Assembly: GCF_001949145.1 (NCBI RefSeq)
Contig: NW_019091410.1
Coordinates: forward strand, 409,971-473,970
Length of the DNA: 64,000 nucleotides
Source: Acanthaster planci
Taxonomy: Eukaryota > Echinodermata > Asteroidea > Valvatida > Acanthasteridae
Direction of reading: 5' to 3'
Part shown: in pieces, positions 12,701 to 27,700 of the stretch
How positions within the stretch are numbered: position 1 is the first letter of the stretch
Layout of the letters: the number at the start of each line of letters is the position of its first letter
Position numbers and translations under genes: made by a program
Notes under the pieces: model-generated
Databases searched by the model: none
What the model was told of the DNA's origin: nothing
Seen by the model: the letters and a program-made list of their open reading frames with translations, nothing else

Positions 12701-15700
12701 CGGCTTTTATGTAAATGTGAAAGTTAAACATGCTCAGAAAGTGTTTCTTAGAAAAAGAAAAAATCCATTGCATTGTTCTTTTAAAAAAGCAAGGGTTAAA
12801 TAATGTGCTACTGTACCCATGCAACTATAACAAGAACATGGTTGAGGTCAACCGTCAGAGTGTTTTTGAAAGGAGAGCACCTTGCATATACCCCTGAGAT
12901 TGGGCAGATTTCCAGCAAAAATGAACAGGTTACTGGCAAAGATGCTCAGATTCCTCAAAAGGTGCCTAAATAAACATGCAAGGTCCTCACAAAAACTTAA
13001 TTCAATGTTAAGTCCAATAAACATCTATTTTGAACTCTCCAAATGCAAAGTGGAATCAAAAGGAAAAAGTGGTCGAAAAATGTTGTTCCTGGCAAATTAT
13101 TGTCCCTGCATGGGGAGATATTATTACAGTATTCACTCATGACTTGACTACTGACTGACAGAATTTCAACTCTGGCAAATACCTCAATGGCCTGAGAGTC
13201 CGTAGCAGCCTAAAGACCCTGAGGATACCGAAGATCTCGGGGCTGTTGGAGGAGACGAGGCTGATGGTGATGTCGATCCAGGAGATGACCACCAGACTGC
13301 CGTCCATTATGTTCCAGCCGCTGTAGAGATAGGCATGCTCACCGATGAATAGCCCTTTGGCCAGCACCTTGACCACCATCTCAAAGGTGAAGATGCCCGT
13401 GAAGATGTAGTTGGAGATGCTGAGGAATGTTCGCTCCTGGAAGGTCAAAGGTGAAGGTGGAATATATATACATATATGCCCTAGTGCCCACCCTGCTAAA
13501 GCATGTAACTATGCACCAGTGCCCTCACTGCCAGCACAAACACACGGACTATTGCCCTTGTACACTGCCAGTGTACATATATGCACTTGTGCCCTCACTT
13601 TTAGAGCACGAATATATATGCACTAGTGCCCTCAATGCTAGTGTATATGAAGTGCACAATGCCCTCACGGCAATTGCATATATGCACTTGTACCCTCACT
13701 GCCAGTCAACAGGGGTATATTGACATTAGACTAGTTCCTTACCACGCTATCGTCCCTAATGTCTGGTCTCTCCATGGCCAAGGTGATACAGTTGATCATG
13801 ATAATGAGCAGGATGACGTAGTCGAACCACCGGTGAGCAATCAGACTTTGTAATCTCCGCCGAAATCTGAAGAAATAAATATCCACACATCAGGAATTAT
13901 TAAAACAGACAATGAAAGCAACATACACGTACATCAACCAATTTCATCATCAAAAGAATCTGTTCTGTGTGTCCTCATTGCAGTCAGGTCAAAATAGCAA
14001 AACTCTGAAGTTTGTTACCTATGTATTACAAAGTGTGAAGATTGTATAAAAATTGACTGACTTGCGTTGATATCAAGGCTAAGATAAGAATCACTGAATG
14101 CTGATTAAGTACAAACTCCATCAATATAACAACTTGTATGTCTTATCTTTTGTTTTCGGTTTGTAAAAGTCTTCATCAGTGAAATTGACCCCCCCAATCC
14201 CTTCTTACCCCTCTCTTAACAAATCTCTCGTCTGCCACTTGAATGATAACAACATTTTGAGGACAAACCTGTTGTGTGGTGACAGCAGGTAGAGGGAATA
14301 CTCTATTCTTGTCTTGAAGCATCCCTTGGGCTCAGGACAGCACTTGGTGCAATTGCAATCCTAGAGAAAAAAGGACATCGTAAAATTTCCACATAGATCT
14401 TTCAAAGTGGATTTTTAAAAGCATTTCCTTCTACAAAACATAGGTAATATGATAAAAAGTCTATGCAGTTTCAATAAACACTATACCACAAAAGAGAATA
14501 AAGTGGCAGAGCTCTGTGTAACAAAGCAAGACACTATATCTAACGTCAATCTCCACCAAGATGTATACAATGCATCATCGCCTGCATATAGGTGTAGGTA
14601 CAGGGGAAAAAACACTGCTACATAAACACACTACTTCATTTCTTATACCCATAAAAGAGTTTCTTCCTATAAAAGTGAAGATACAGGATGAGATTGACAA
14701 AACACCATAAACATAAAAACAAAAGTGACCCCAATGAAAGAAGTCTGAACGTGCACGAATGCCGCATGAAATTTCAAGACCATTTTGAATAAGAATTGAA
14801 TGCAGCGACTCTGAGGCGGGAAAAGTACTTAAAATACACTGCTGGACTCATCAAGGATAAATAACAGACGGCAGTTAACTTGCTAGGGAAATATGAGCAG
14901 ATACAGTAGACATATGAGCAGAAGACTCTATCACAAATAATTTGCAATAGGATATTTCAATAGTATACACAAGCTTTACTTGGCAAAGTGTTTGGTACTC
15001 ATTCATGAAAAACAAAAACAAAGACTAGATAAAGTAAAGTTAGTTCTCCACTACAGATAAAAATAACCAGAGAGAACAAGTAAATTAGTAAAAAAATTCA
15101 ATCTAACATACTAAGAAAGAGATTATGAAAGTACCAAGTGAAGAAATTCCTGAAAATATAATTATCAGACGGAGTTTTGAAATTCAGGCAAGAAAGGTGA
15201 ATGATGCTGTTTGGGCAAATGGATTTAGAAGCAAACTGGATCAGAGTGTACATGCAAAGCTACATGTATAAAGCTATAAAAAAAAAAGAAAAGAAAGCAC
15301 AAATGCCACAAGAGAACCATGCATGTAAGGATGGTGTACGGTCAACACTGTAGCAGGATTAGTGGGCAAACACACCAGGCTGCTGCTGTTGACTAGTGCT
15401 AATTGACAGGACTACTCTTCACCCAATTTGATGGCTCTGCCAACCACAAGTCTCTGTTTATGATCAGCACTCTGCATTGACAGTGCTGCCTGGAAATTCT
15501 ACACGATGGGATTCGTGTGCATGTTATGTGTAGAACCCTTATTTGCTGTCCTGTAATTTGCACTTAATACTGCGGTGCAGATGTTTAAGTGGTTATAGTC
15601 AAGATTCTTTGCAATTAACAGAGCCATAAACTTGGGTCCACAACTTAATGGTATGAAACAAAGTGGAAGGGCAAGGACTATCATTTCTGGCATTCAGGTC

Positions 15701-18700
15701 AAATCACAAATTACCCGACCACAACAGGTGGAGTTGCATGCAGCATCATCGTCATCGTCGTTGTCGACCCGCAACGATACATGTATATCCTCCACGTCAC
15801 TCACTTCAATGTGTGTTTTGCTCATAGACATTCTGCCAGCCCCCGCCCGCCCACTTGTGCTGCTGGCACACCCACAGTCCTGGGGAATGCATTTCACGTT
15901 GAGCAAGTGAACATTCTGCAGGTTTTCGGTGCGAGAGGCCGGATGGCTGTGCTTGGTTTTCCAAGAGTCCTTAAATTTGAGGACGTGCCTGTCGTGATTT
16001 TCAGCCCAGGTTACATAGGCTTTGGGAACAGTCCCAAAAGCTGGCCATCGGTGAGAGCCATGCCGGTAGCATTTACCCACATTTGAACCCTGATCTACAA
16101 TTTCCTGCAGTCTGCCATTTGAACTGCTGTCTGTGGGCTCGGTACTCTCAACTTGGGTATTTTCATTGCAGATATTGACCGTGATGTTCCACAGGGCCTC
16201 CGAGCATGCCGGCTTTGGGTCAGAATACTGGTGGGTCACCTCTTCCCAGCCCTCTATGCTGGGATCTGGTGAGCCACTGGCTGGTGAAAGGGTACTGGGT
16301 TTGGGCTGCTTTGCCTTAGGCGTGCGTGGTAGTAAGAGAAGAACCAATGAGGGTGTGGCCGGGCGTGACCACAGCACATCCACACACAGGGTATATTCAG
16401 GCAGAGAATGATTGTGCAGGATGGTGATGGGAAGCAGCAAGGATGCGGGAGGCAAGGAAAAAGGGATGTCAAATTAAACTCAAATTCAACATGTCATCAG
16501 ACAAATATTCCACATGAAGACAACACTGTCGTGAAATGCACTGTTGGTGTTACGGTGATCCAGCGCGTGGACATCATGTTTATTTTCTCAATAGAGTAGC
16601 ATATCCGGGGAGTGAATGACGCACAGATGTTGGGATTCATAGCATGCAGTTTGACAAAACATGCAGGAAGATTTTTTCAGAAAAATGTCAAATTTATTTG
16701 GAAAAGAAAACCAAAACAAGGAAAAAACTGCAAAAGGCCGGTTCATACCAAATGTGAAATTGAATACAAATTTCTGACATCTTGGTAATTTTCTCCCTGT
16801 ACATTTGCAAAAGATGAATTTGGATTTTGCTTCAGGAAAGTTCATCAACTTCACTCTCACAGATGTGGTAATTATGAACCGGCGCCAAGACAGAAATTGC
16901 CACAAAGCTCATAATTTTGCATGAAATCAGTTTCAGCTACCAACTATACCACTACATTCCTCTTGATTAGGTGTTCCAAGAAACTAGCTCACAAACAGCA
17001 AGATTTACCCCAGGTAAGCAGAAACACTTCCTGCCCAGCTCTGCGCTTTGCTTCTTCTGAGAGGAGGGGTGGATGGAAGCACAGTGGTGATGATGATGAC
17101 GGTGGTGGTGGTGAAGGTGAGAGTGGTGATGGCATGGATGAATGGTTAAAGATGGATGGATTAAACCAGATGGACGGATGAATGACAATGAATGAATCAG
17201 GCCAGTGGAAGTGTGGCTGGGGTAGAGAAGTCTAATCTGGAAAAGCAATTAGGACCCCCCCACCAAACAGCTACTTGGAAACTGTTGTTTTTTTCCCAAG
17301 CACAGGAGACCTCATAAGAGTGATTCAAACCATGAACAGCATGCTGCCATTGTAGAAATTTTGCTCAACCCAAAGAACACCTTAACAAAATTATAGCCAC
17401 CGCAACACGATACATATTTTGCACTGGCAAACACGAACTTGGAGGTTTCGCTTGTTTAAAACTTCGACTGTCAGTGCTGTGGAACAACTACTATCATTTA
17501 TGAGGCTTCTGTTGTTTGTGTTTTGCATTTACCAGGTGCAAGTGCACAATGATGGACAGCTGATGAATGTTTAATAACAATCAATCAAAACTCTAGTCTC
17601 TTTGCAGCAAACACTGCTTTGAATCTCTTTCATCTCCACTTTTGACCGGGCATTCATGGGAAAACTCCAAGCAATCTGTGTTACCCACTGCACCCGAGCA
17701 AAAGTGACACTCGACTCACTTCACCGAGCCAACAGTCACACTTAAGTCCACAGGAATTTACAGCAACTGCTTGCTGTTCAGCTGCAAGATGGAACAAATT
17801 GAAAACTCTGCTCGGGAATCACCCCCTCTGACTTTTTTCCCCAGCCGTACTTCAAACCAGTCGAGAAATCACACATGACCCTAATAGAGCCAAGTGGTTT
17901 CCAAAGTGAGGTGCAACAAATGTCATGATGAAGAACGGAAAAAAAAAAAAGCTTCCTTGTATCCGGGATAAGGAGCATGCTTAATTGGGACAGTGAAATG
18001 CGAGAAAAGAAATTGCCTCCACGTGGCACGTCAACAGGAGCTGGGCTCCGCTCCATCACAAGACCATCACAAGCCATCCAGATCCAAATGAACATTGACA
18101 AAGGCATTCCCCTGTCACTGTTCATCCCTGTTGCGTGCAATCAAACCTTGTGAGTTAATTTTTGATTGACTTGTGATGGGTTTGACCACAATGCTTGCGT
18201 TGGCAGGGATGGCTTACAATATCTCGCTTCACAATTATTCAACATGTAACAAACAGAACATGTACCTCGAAGCACATGTAAATGTTAAAGTTGAAGTGAA
18301 CTGTAAAATCATACATTTAACATAATGCAGTAGATGCAGAAAAAAATACTTTCCTAAAATGTCGGAGGGTAAAACAGCTACACCCTGACATCCACAATGC
18401 CCAAAGGGAAACTTTTACATTTGTAATCATCAGTTTGCTGATGTTTGAAATCAGAATTTTATAAGATCTTTTCTACACAGAAGGGAATACTTTCATGCCT
18501 ACATGTACATTTCAGAGTCCTTTTAGTTTCCTTACAGGTTTGAGAATTGAATATTGAACCTTAACATGTTTGTGGGAAGCTGAGTTTTGAAAGTATTATA
18601 CATTTTCATCACAAATATCAATGATTTAAGGTAGCACTTTTTAAAATAGGCACACAGAGACTTAACCGATTGCGGCCGGAGAGCCCGGTTTGGGGCATGT

Positions 18701-21700
18701 ATTTTATATATGCATAGCCAGGGTCTCCGAAATCGGACAAATGGAACTGGGCCCTGTAATAAAAGACTGTACTCGTAACAAAAGACCAGGCTGCTGGGCA
18801 TTACCAACATTTTTTTACTCTCAATGGTGCAGAAAATCCTGCATTTTTTTGAAACAGTATACCATGGTTTTGGGGATTTAGTGCGAGCAGATTACCAACG
18901 GGGACAAAAGCGCTCCACCACTGCAGTGATGAGCCACACAGTACCACTGCATGCTAATCTGGCCCCTATTGAAAAGAGGTCAGTGGTGCACAGTGCCAGT
19001 TTCGTGAAAAGAAAATTACGTAACACTGCATAGTCTGGGCTCTTCATACAAGGCGTCAGGCCTGGCTGAAATACTCAGGCGTCAATAGATATTGTCTTTC
19101 AGATTAGAGTAGAAACCAGACAGTCCTTTGTGTGGGTATAAGTGTCCAGTAAATGAAGATATGAATTTTTAAAGGATTTTGAAAACAGAAAAAAATGACA
19201 AAGATCCTGTCCCAGCAGTATCAACATTCATACATTGTGTAAATGCCCCCTGTGCAATGTGGTTGGCTTGGCTAACCTATCCACAAAATAGAACAAAGCT
19301 TCACATCCGTTTTTGAAAGTTTTGTTTAAGTTTTTAGCTAAGACATTAATTCACGTTTGCCTGCATGGATTTCTGGTTGTAACGATGCAGTTCTGAAGGT
19401 CAAAAAGTAAAAGTATCCAGGCCTACAAATGATCTTTCGGCACTGTGCAATTCCAATGTTACACATGTACTTTATTCATGTTATATCAACCACGCAATTC
19501 TCATCCACAATGGACAGAAGAGCTTCCTTTCAAACTGTTTAAAATTTCTCATAAGAGAAACCCCCGTGGAAAACAATTCCATTTCTGTGACTGAGATCTA
19601 CTGAATATTGTCCCGTCATAGTTTACCTAGTTGAAGATTTTAAGTGCCTGTGCGGCTGCGGCTAGCAAAGGATAACACTGGAGTGGCTTGATGTTTGTTC
19701 TTCAAGCCAAAAAATAGACAAACAAAACGGCCATACTAGACTAATAGGGCTTCTGCCTGTTTTGACAGTGGAGTAGGCTATAAGTCAGACAAACAAAGTT
19801 GGGAAATGGCCCCAGAACAGCACACTGCATTAGGGTAAATCCGCTTCAATGGAAGTGCTTGGAAATGATGTTACATCATGAAGTGGACTGTACATCAAGT
19901 ACCATAACAGGTTAAATGGACCCCTGAAAAAAGGTTTCTGGCCACTAGGACTACAACGTTACAATTATATTTTCAACCGACAAAGCACTTTTTTAATAGG
20001 TTTAAATTACTGAATAGCCAATTCTATACATCTATTTTTAAGCAGGATTGATTCAACCAACAACAGCAAACAGCTCAGTGGTCCATCTTGAGATCTGCCA
20101 AGGGAATCAGTGTCCTCCCCTCTACATGTTATGCGTGTCAACCACGTGTCCTTTACTGGAAATGTTTTGTGCATCAAATGTTAGAGATTTTGTGTTTCGG
20201 ATTTTTTCAGCAATTCTCTTGCATCCTTGCAAGGAAACCTGCATTTCCACCAAGTGGTTTTTAATTAATCAAGCAGAAAAATGCAACCAAATCATTAACA
20301 CACTGAGTGACCAAGTTAATTGAGTGACTAAAGAAAAACTCCACAATTAGCAATAATTTGTAATAATGTGTGTGTTTAGCCAGATGTTAGAAGACTGTGG
20401 CATTTAACAGTCTTGGGTGATACAATTAAGGTAAATCAAAGCAGATTTCTATCTACATCAAGGTAATCTATTTACGGATGATTGAAAATGCTTGTTCCAA
20501 TTATGCTTGGTTTAATTTCAATCCTGATGAAACAGACAAAAAACACGCACAAGACATGAATGATTCCAAGTTTGCCGGACAAACACAAAATTAACTGAAA
20601 AGTGAAAGTGTGCTGAACTTCAACTTACTGCCTCGTCAACTTGATCCGGATCCTCAATGCTCTCCTCGTCCTCGTGACGGCTGCTCCTCCTCCCAACCGA
20701 CCCCCGACTGCTGCGTTTCTCCGCCTCCAGACTGTGCTTCTCCAGCTGGGCGGTGAAGGAGCCCCCGTTGCAGGAGATGTAGGAGGTGCGGCGGCTGTCA
20801 CCATTGCAGCTTGCCACCGATGTTCGGCGACTGTCGCTGTCTGGAACGTACCCATTGTGGTCAGACGAACTCCTAGGAGACGACAGGGAGATTTTCAACA
20901 TACAGATCAGACTGCACACCTACTGAGCACTTTGTGCTTAGAAATCCTTTTATCCTGTTGAGCCGGACATAAAAAGTCGAATCCTATCTGCATTTCTTCT
21001 GTGTGACCCCTTTATTGTTTCTTCTCATGCAAGTCTTGGACGAATATTCAATCAAAGATCTTTCTTGCCATTAGTTTGGCGCGCCATCTAGCCATTTACC
21101 AAGAATGTGTACGGGGGTCCAGACGTAGAATGTCAACAAAGCACTCAGAGAGGGACAAACACACATTTAATAAAAAGCTTAATATGGCTTTTTTTCTAAA
21201 GACTTTTCATATGTACCGGAAGGCAAACATCAAGAACGTGTGTAAGAAAAATTGAAATAATCACTTAGAGCCCCTGATAATGTACAACATCTGGGTACAA
21301 AAGTGTTGTGTGAAAAGGAAACACTCTCATTCTGATGGCTGTGGGTCCAAACCCTTCCTTACAAGTTCCCAATCGATAATTCGTTCTCAGATTGGAACAG
21401 CAATTTTACGCACAAAGTGCGGTTGGTGAAATATGTTAAATATCCTATGATTATCATTAGCATTTTGCTTCAAGAAAAGGTAAAAAAAAAAAGATCAACC
21501 ACAAAGATTGAGCATTTAGATACACTAGGCTCTAATAACAAACAAATGTACTTTGAAGGAGTCATATAGCACAAAGCAAAGTGTGTGAGGAAGAGCTTTG
21601 AGGTCAGGCAGTCACAAATCGTGTTGTTTGAATAAAGCAAAGCTTAAAAGCAATGCAATGCATGTCTTGGCAAGACACATGGAACACCAAATGAATCTTG

Positions 21701-24700
21701 TCATGAGGTAGGGATTAAGTTAAGGAGATCGGGGAAGGTTTCCAAGTCTGCCAAGGCCATGACAACTTGGACATATCCTCCCTGAGTACATGTAGTTTAC
21801 GTCTTTACCTGCGACTGCTGATGCGACTGCTGATGTTGGAGTGGCTGTCGCTGTCGGCTCCGTGGTCGGCCTCGGGCGGCTGGAAGGGGCGCAGGTAATT
21901 CCGGTCCCGGACGTGGGGCAGGTTGGCCGACAGCACGTTGCGGTTGCGGCCCGAGCCGTTCCGGGAGAGATTACTGCGTGGGAGACGGGGCGATCCGGGG
22001 ATGTGGAAAGAGGACTGGAGAGGGGTAATGGTTAGAAGAGAGATGGGACAGAAGCAATTACAATCGGTGTGCTTTGATTGGGTAACTTATACTTGAATAA
22101 CGCAATTGGCAGAGAGGCTGTTACCCATTAGCTACACACACATAGGACTTGAATTCAGACCTGGAGACGTTTCCACTTAACATGCATTGTCTTCTCACAA
22201 AAAGAACACCACCAAGTACTGTCAGCCAAATCTCTCTCACTGCAAACAATGGATTATTAGCATTTCATTAGAGGAGAAGGCATTCATGTTATGTCCTTCA
22301 AAATGACATTCTCTTGAGCATATTCTGGTATATTCAAGGTCTGTATAAAAAAAAAATCGCCCAAAGGATATGAATGAATCATCTGTGGTTTTTCGGTGCT
22401 CCTATTCTCAGAGTGCAGATCTATGAAAGCCCACAAAGCTTTGTTTATTCTGCACACCGATGATAACCCCTTATTTTATTAAACAGCTTGTTTCGTTTGT
22501 AGTTACACTGCTTGCAACTGTTCTCAATTAATCTTTACGCCATTTCCACATAAGGTTGTTTAGAAATTTAGAGCATGTGTCGTCTTGTATGAATCATTTG
22601 TTTATGCCCTCAAAATATGCCATTTAACACAACATCGAATATTTCAGTGACAAAAATCAATCAAAATCAAAATTTAAAGCCCTACCGGTTACATTTTCTG
22701 CATATGATGAAAGTAGAGCAATGTCAAGTCAATGCATGCTCTGCTTGAAATGTTGAAAACTGTTTACGGCATTATAAAAGCAACTGACCAGTGACTGAGT
22801 GTCTGAGTCGATGGACTGGTTGTCCAGGAACGGTCCCTTGAAGCCCTTGGGTTGCTCACACATGGGGGAGCCCTGAGGCGTGGCTGCAGTACGGGTGATG
22901 ATGGGCGGGCTCATCAGGCTGGCTGGGGGTGGAGACTGGGTGCTCTCGGGAGGAGGCAGGGCTAGCTGCTTCTCATCTGTGTGTTGGCAAGGAGGTAAAG
23001 TGATGCATTAATCATCATGGGTGTCTGTATTGGAAATTTCATTCGAGTTTAAGGCTATTGATTCTTTAGTCTATCAGGAGATTTTGGAGGGTTTTGCAGG
23101 ATTGAGGAAGGTGCAGACAATACTCGGGGGACTGATGCCCTTGGAATGATTTTCAAAGTGTGGAAGGGAGGGGGCAGCAGACCATCAGGCATCAGCCATT
23201 GATAGGCTGACCCATTCAGCCCCACCCCATTTAAGGACCTGCAAAAGGTTGAAGGAGCCATCGACACCCCCACTTCCACGGTCAGGGAGTCTCAGTGGAA
23301 GTCATACGCCACAGGGTTCTTGCACAGTATAGATTCTGGAGACTTCAGACATTTTCCGTACACAAATGTGAGAGATATGACGTAGCAGACACAGATGGCA
23401 CTGTATGCACTTCCATAATTACTCCTCCAGCAAGGTAAGCGCCATGTTAGATAAAAAAAATGAGTGAGATATCTACATTACTGAAATGAGCAGGCTGAGT
23501 CACCTGAGGTGTCTTTACCCGATGTGACAGACTGTACATCGTTTCCCTCCTCCTTCTTCTCATGCTCCTCCCCTGAGTAACCCTCATCTTCCTCCAGGCT
23601 CTCGCGGCTGGCTGCAGCAAGACTGGACTCTTTCTGTTCGTAGGGCTGGAGATGAGCAGGGATACCAACGGGAATCAAATGAGCATGGGGTTTGAACACA
23701 CAACTTAGCATGCGGTGCATTGCTTGATATCACTGGGGGCACAAACAAACAACTGGGTAAGGTTGAAAAGTTTGTGGGTATACACTGCAAATACATGTAA
23801 GGGCATCCACTCTGGGACCCAATAATCATGTGAATATACACTGCCTAAATTTAGCATCATGAGTCTTCAGTGAATGTCGCCCTCAACAGGTAATGTACAT
23901 GGCATATAGATTACCACTTCTATGAAACCTCATGGAATCTCCCTCTGATACATGCCAGACATATTGAGCAGTTAACAGCAACATTAAACAAAGGAACTGA
24001 AATATCAGCAGTTTAAAAAAAATTCTGCCTTTGGCATTTGGAGACAGACGGGAAAGTAACAGTTGAAAGCTAAGTAACTATCTCCTCTTTGTGTAGATAT
24101 TATTTTAGATTTTATTATGCTTGGTTATTTCACTTGTTTACTTAACATAAATGAAAGTCAATAGAAACGTGCAATCAGGATGATACTATTCTGAGAACTG
24201 CAATCTGGGTAGTTAGAAACATGAAGTTTTAATCAATTGTAATAATACTTTGAAATAATTTTTCTTTAAAAATCACCCATGAATATAAGTCAATTTTCTA
24301 GCCTTCCTGTTATGTTAAGGACATTCAAGAGCTTAATGAAGTCTTCATTATCATCAACATCAGAGGAATGGGCATTGGCCCCAAACATATTTTATTAGAA
24401 CATTCCTTACATGGATTGACCATTTAAATCTGAACTCTGACCACTATCTATTTACTAACTATTAGCTCGAGTTCAAAGCCCTACGTACGTGTAAATGTCC
24501 ACATCAAAAAAGGAAAAAAAAAAGGGGTGCACCTTTCAGAAGTATATTTGCAACCTATCTGATTCAATTTTCGATGCAGCATGCTTTTGAAAGACACAAG
24601 GTATGATTGAGTTCCAAGGTCACATATTTACAGAAAGTGTGCATTAAAGATGCACCATCAAGCAATAGTCTTTCAACTGGCATTATTCCTACCCATTGTC

Positions 24701-27700
24701 GGGCATCGTAATGTGATTAATATTGACAGTCCAAGGTCCAAGGTTTTGTCCCTTGTAATACCCATCTGCCCATCTTTGTTATATCACGCCAGTGACTGCG
24801 TAAGGATTTATGTATATTGAAATGTGGCGTCCCTCGGACTGATTTATTGGGCAAATGAGAAATGTAAGAAACTGAATTCACAGGGGGCAAAATGGCAAGT
24901 TGATGATTACAATGTCCAGTATCTGTAAACCTCTTTTTATGGTGCCCTTAAACTGTAAGTAATCAGATGACAGATTTAAATGTACATCGGATTTGAGGAA
25001 AAAATACTAGAAATGAAAAGTCTAAACTAAAATTGTAATTTCTTGCTCTTGAGTAAATTTGGAAAAAAAAAGGTCAAAACCTGACTTTCGTGTGATAACA
25101 AAAAAAAATGAGCTAGAGGGAAAGAGCATTTAGCTGACAAGAACTAGCCTCTCTCTCTACAGGAAGTTAGTTTCTTCCAAATACTGTGAGCAAAAGAGCT
25201 CTAGAGCATCATTTATCCTTGGTTCAGCAGACCTAAAGACCTGTCATTAACATGCTAGGGGCTACGGCTAGCAAGGGCCCTAAAAAATGAACCAAGGATG
25301 CTGTGTGAGAGACTCTCAATGCCGACTTATCTGATTACAACCCCGGAACTCAGCACGACTACAAAGCTAAGGGAAAATTGCTGCATTCTCATCCAGCATT
25401 TGCTGGTTCAAAACGATCACAAATCCATGATCTTGCAATCATAAAACACTCCTGATTGAGTTAGAGGAGGGAAACAACATTGTGACGTATGTGCGCATCC
25501 ATTTGGGAATATCAAACAGCACTCAGGCACATTTGCAGGTCTGCAAGGCAAACACAGATTACCTGAAATGTCACACCGTGCACAAACAACATGGCCTAAG
25601 TTGGGGGACTATAGAATTAACCAGGACCTCTTGTTTGCTCTAAGACACACTCCCCCCCCCATATTTATTGCACATAAACGAGAGAAAGTATCTGTAATGT
25701 AAAGGTTAAGTTTTCCGGGTTCAGCTTCCATTATTTGCTCATGTTGTAGTACCACAATTCACACTTAACCCTGTAAGTCCTCAAGCCATAACCTCTTCGA
25801 GGACTGAGGACTCTTAGGGTTAATGTGAATGTTGCACATATCTAAAATGTACCACACATTATCAGACAAACGGGGGTGGGACCTGCTGACTTGCCCCTAG
25901 CGTTGTTAAGTAGAGGGTTTGCATGGCTGCCATCTCGTAGGCCAGCACTTTTGTTCCACAGGGTATGCACCAAGAAGATTTCCCTGTGGAACAAAAGAAC
26001 TGCCCTGCGAGATGGCTACCAAGCAAAGCGTCTATACACAGGACAATGGATATTATAACAACGTATTCAGAAAATATGTCTGGGTTACTTAACCCTGCTA
26101 TATTTATAGCCGTCGCAACAACTTGTCAAAATCTACTCTTTAATTCAAACTTCTAGTAAAGACTTCAACACAGAAGGACTTATATGCAGACAAAACTTTT
26201 CAACACTGAACGCAGTGACACGGAAAGAAACTACGGCATGAAAAAAGTTACAAAACACAACTGATTAAAATTCATGCAAACCAGCGGACGCGAACCAATG
26301 ATACTTTATCCTTCAATGTTGATGGCTTCTAATACTCATGTAAACGTATACAAAGGACTGCAGTGAATACACGTCAGGTAGTGAGTGGGTGAAGAACTGT
26401 ATGAATCATAGAGTTATATTGTTGAAACTAGAGGGCATACATAATAACGTGATCCTGAGCCAGCAAGGCACAATTTTGTACGTGGACAACATGCTCTGTT
26501 TGTGTTCATTTTTCACTCTGCTTATTTGCTTGTTGATTCTTCAACACAATTAAATCTACATCTCCATGCTTAAATGTACTTTCAGGTGGATACATCCAGG
26601 CATATCACTATGGTTGAATATTACAAGTAAGCATAACGGTGGTTACCAGAGTCAGAGCATACATGTCCATTTAACATGAACGATGCACCTTCTAGTTTCC
26701 AGCTGTAATTAACTCTATGGTTTGAATTGAGCAGATCTTTGGCATGCTTGGTGAAACTACAAACTTCAGTCTTGACACTGAGACCAGTTCAGACACGGAC
26801 TCAATAACAGACATGCAGCTTAGATGCATGTAGATGGCACTGTGTCATCCATCTTCAGGAGCCACTGCAGGACACATTACATGTGTGGACAGCTTCACGA
26901 GCATGTAGTGCAGTACTACCAATGGCAAATTTTCGACAGACTGTGCACAAAACTTGCAGTGTCCAGACATAGACACTATTGCCTGTCGTGATCTACACAT
27001 GCGATCAAGCCCTTGCTGTATGTCTGTGCTCTGTGGAGACCTGCTCTGGACAAATGAGGTATACGAAGCAAAACTGATTATTCAAGCGGCACTGAATGTG
27101 TCCAATGTGACTGACTTCCATAATCTCCCTGCATGTTGTTTGTGTGATCCAAAAATGAGATTCCAAATGTTCGTGGATAAATAACCAAAATCTTAATGCA
27201 GTATAGGGCAACAAAAAATAGTAAAAGAAAGGACTTGGATGTCAAGTTTAATTTCAACCAAGCATTCCAAAAGCCTCTTTCTGATGGAGAAGGGAACATA
27301 TGTTTCTCACAGTGACTCCCTCTACGACTAGACAAATCAAACGAGAAACACAAAAAGAACTAAGATGGGCTCAGCTGGTTAGATGCGGCTTCTTCATGCT
27401 TTCAGCACTTCATTTCTGCAACATCACGGATTGCTTTTTTGGTTACAGAGGGGATCACTATACTGTCACTATCACACTAACTTTGTATGTAATGACACAA
27501 AAAGCAGACAGGGGAAAAAAGTAGCTCTTTTACTTACCAAGACAAAAATGGAAGTGGCCAGATAGAATGACGCAGCATTGGCAGGATGACAAAGAATGAA
27601 AATGTCAAATGTGTAAGAGGGATGCCGGTAACCATGGCAACGCGGGGAGCCAGTGTGAAAAGGTGCACAGCCTGGCAGGTGTTTTTCCTTGGAGGCTGTA

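Larger units (their letters stand above)
16315..20628. other. CACNA1G: Intron E14-E15 (4.3 kb)
   Basis: It contains a GAT/GGT- and GGAT-rich simple repeat (17,084-17,195) and a half copy of the fold-back element (18,660-19,215). A small additional linker exon cannot be ruled out, since the linker is poorly conserved; none has convincing splice sites. Confidence 0.65.

Noticed and set aside
16254-16472. Upstream extension of the E15 frame with hydrophobic sequence ([13 protein letters not shown])
   Set aside because: It would put a hydrophobic stretch in a cytoplasmic linker, and in-phase AG acceptors exist near 16,305-16,314. It is probably intron read-through.
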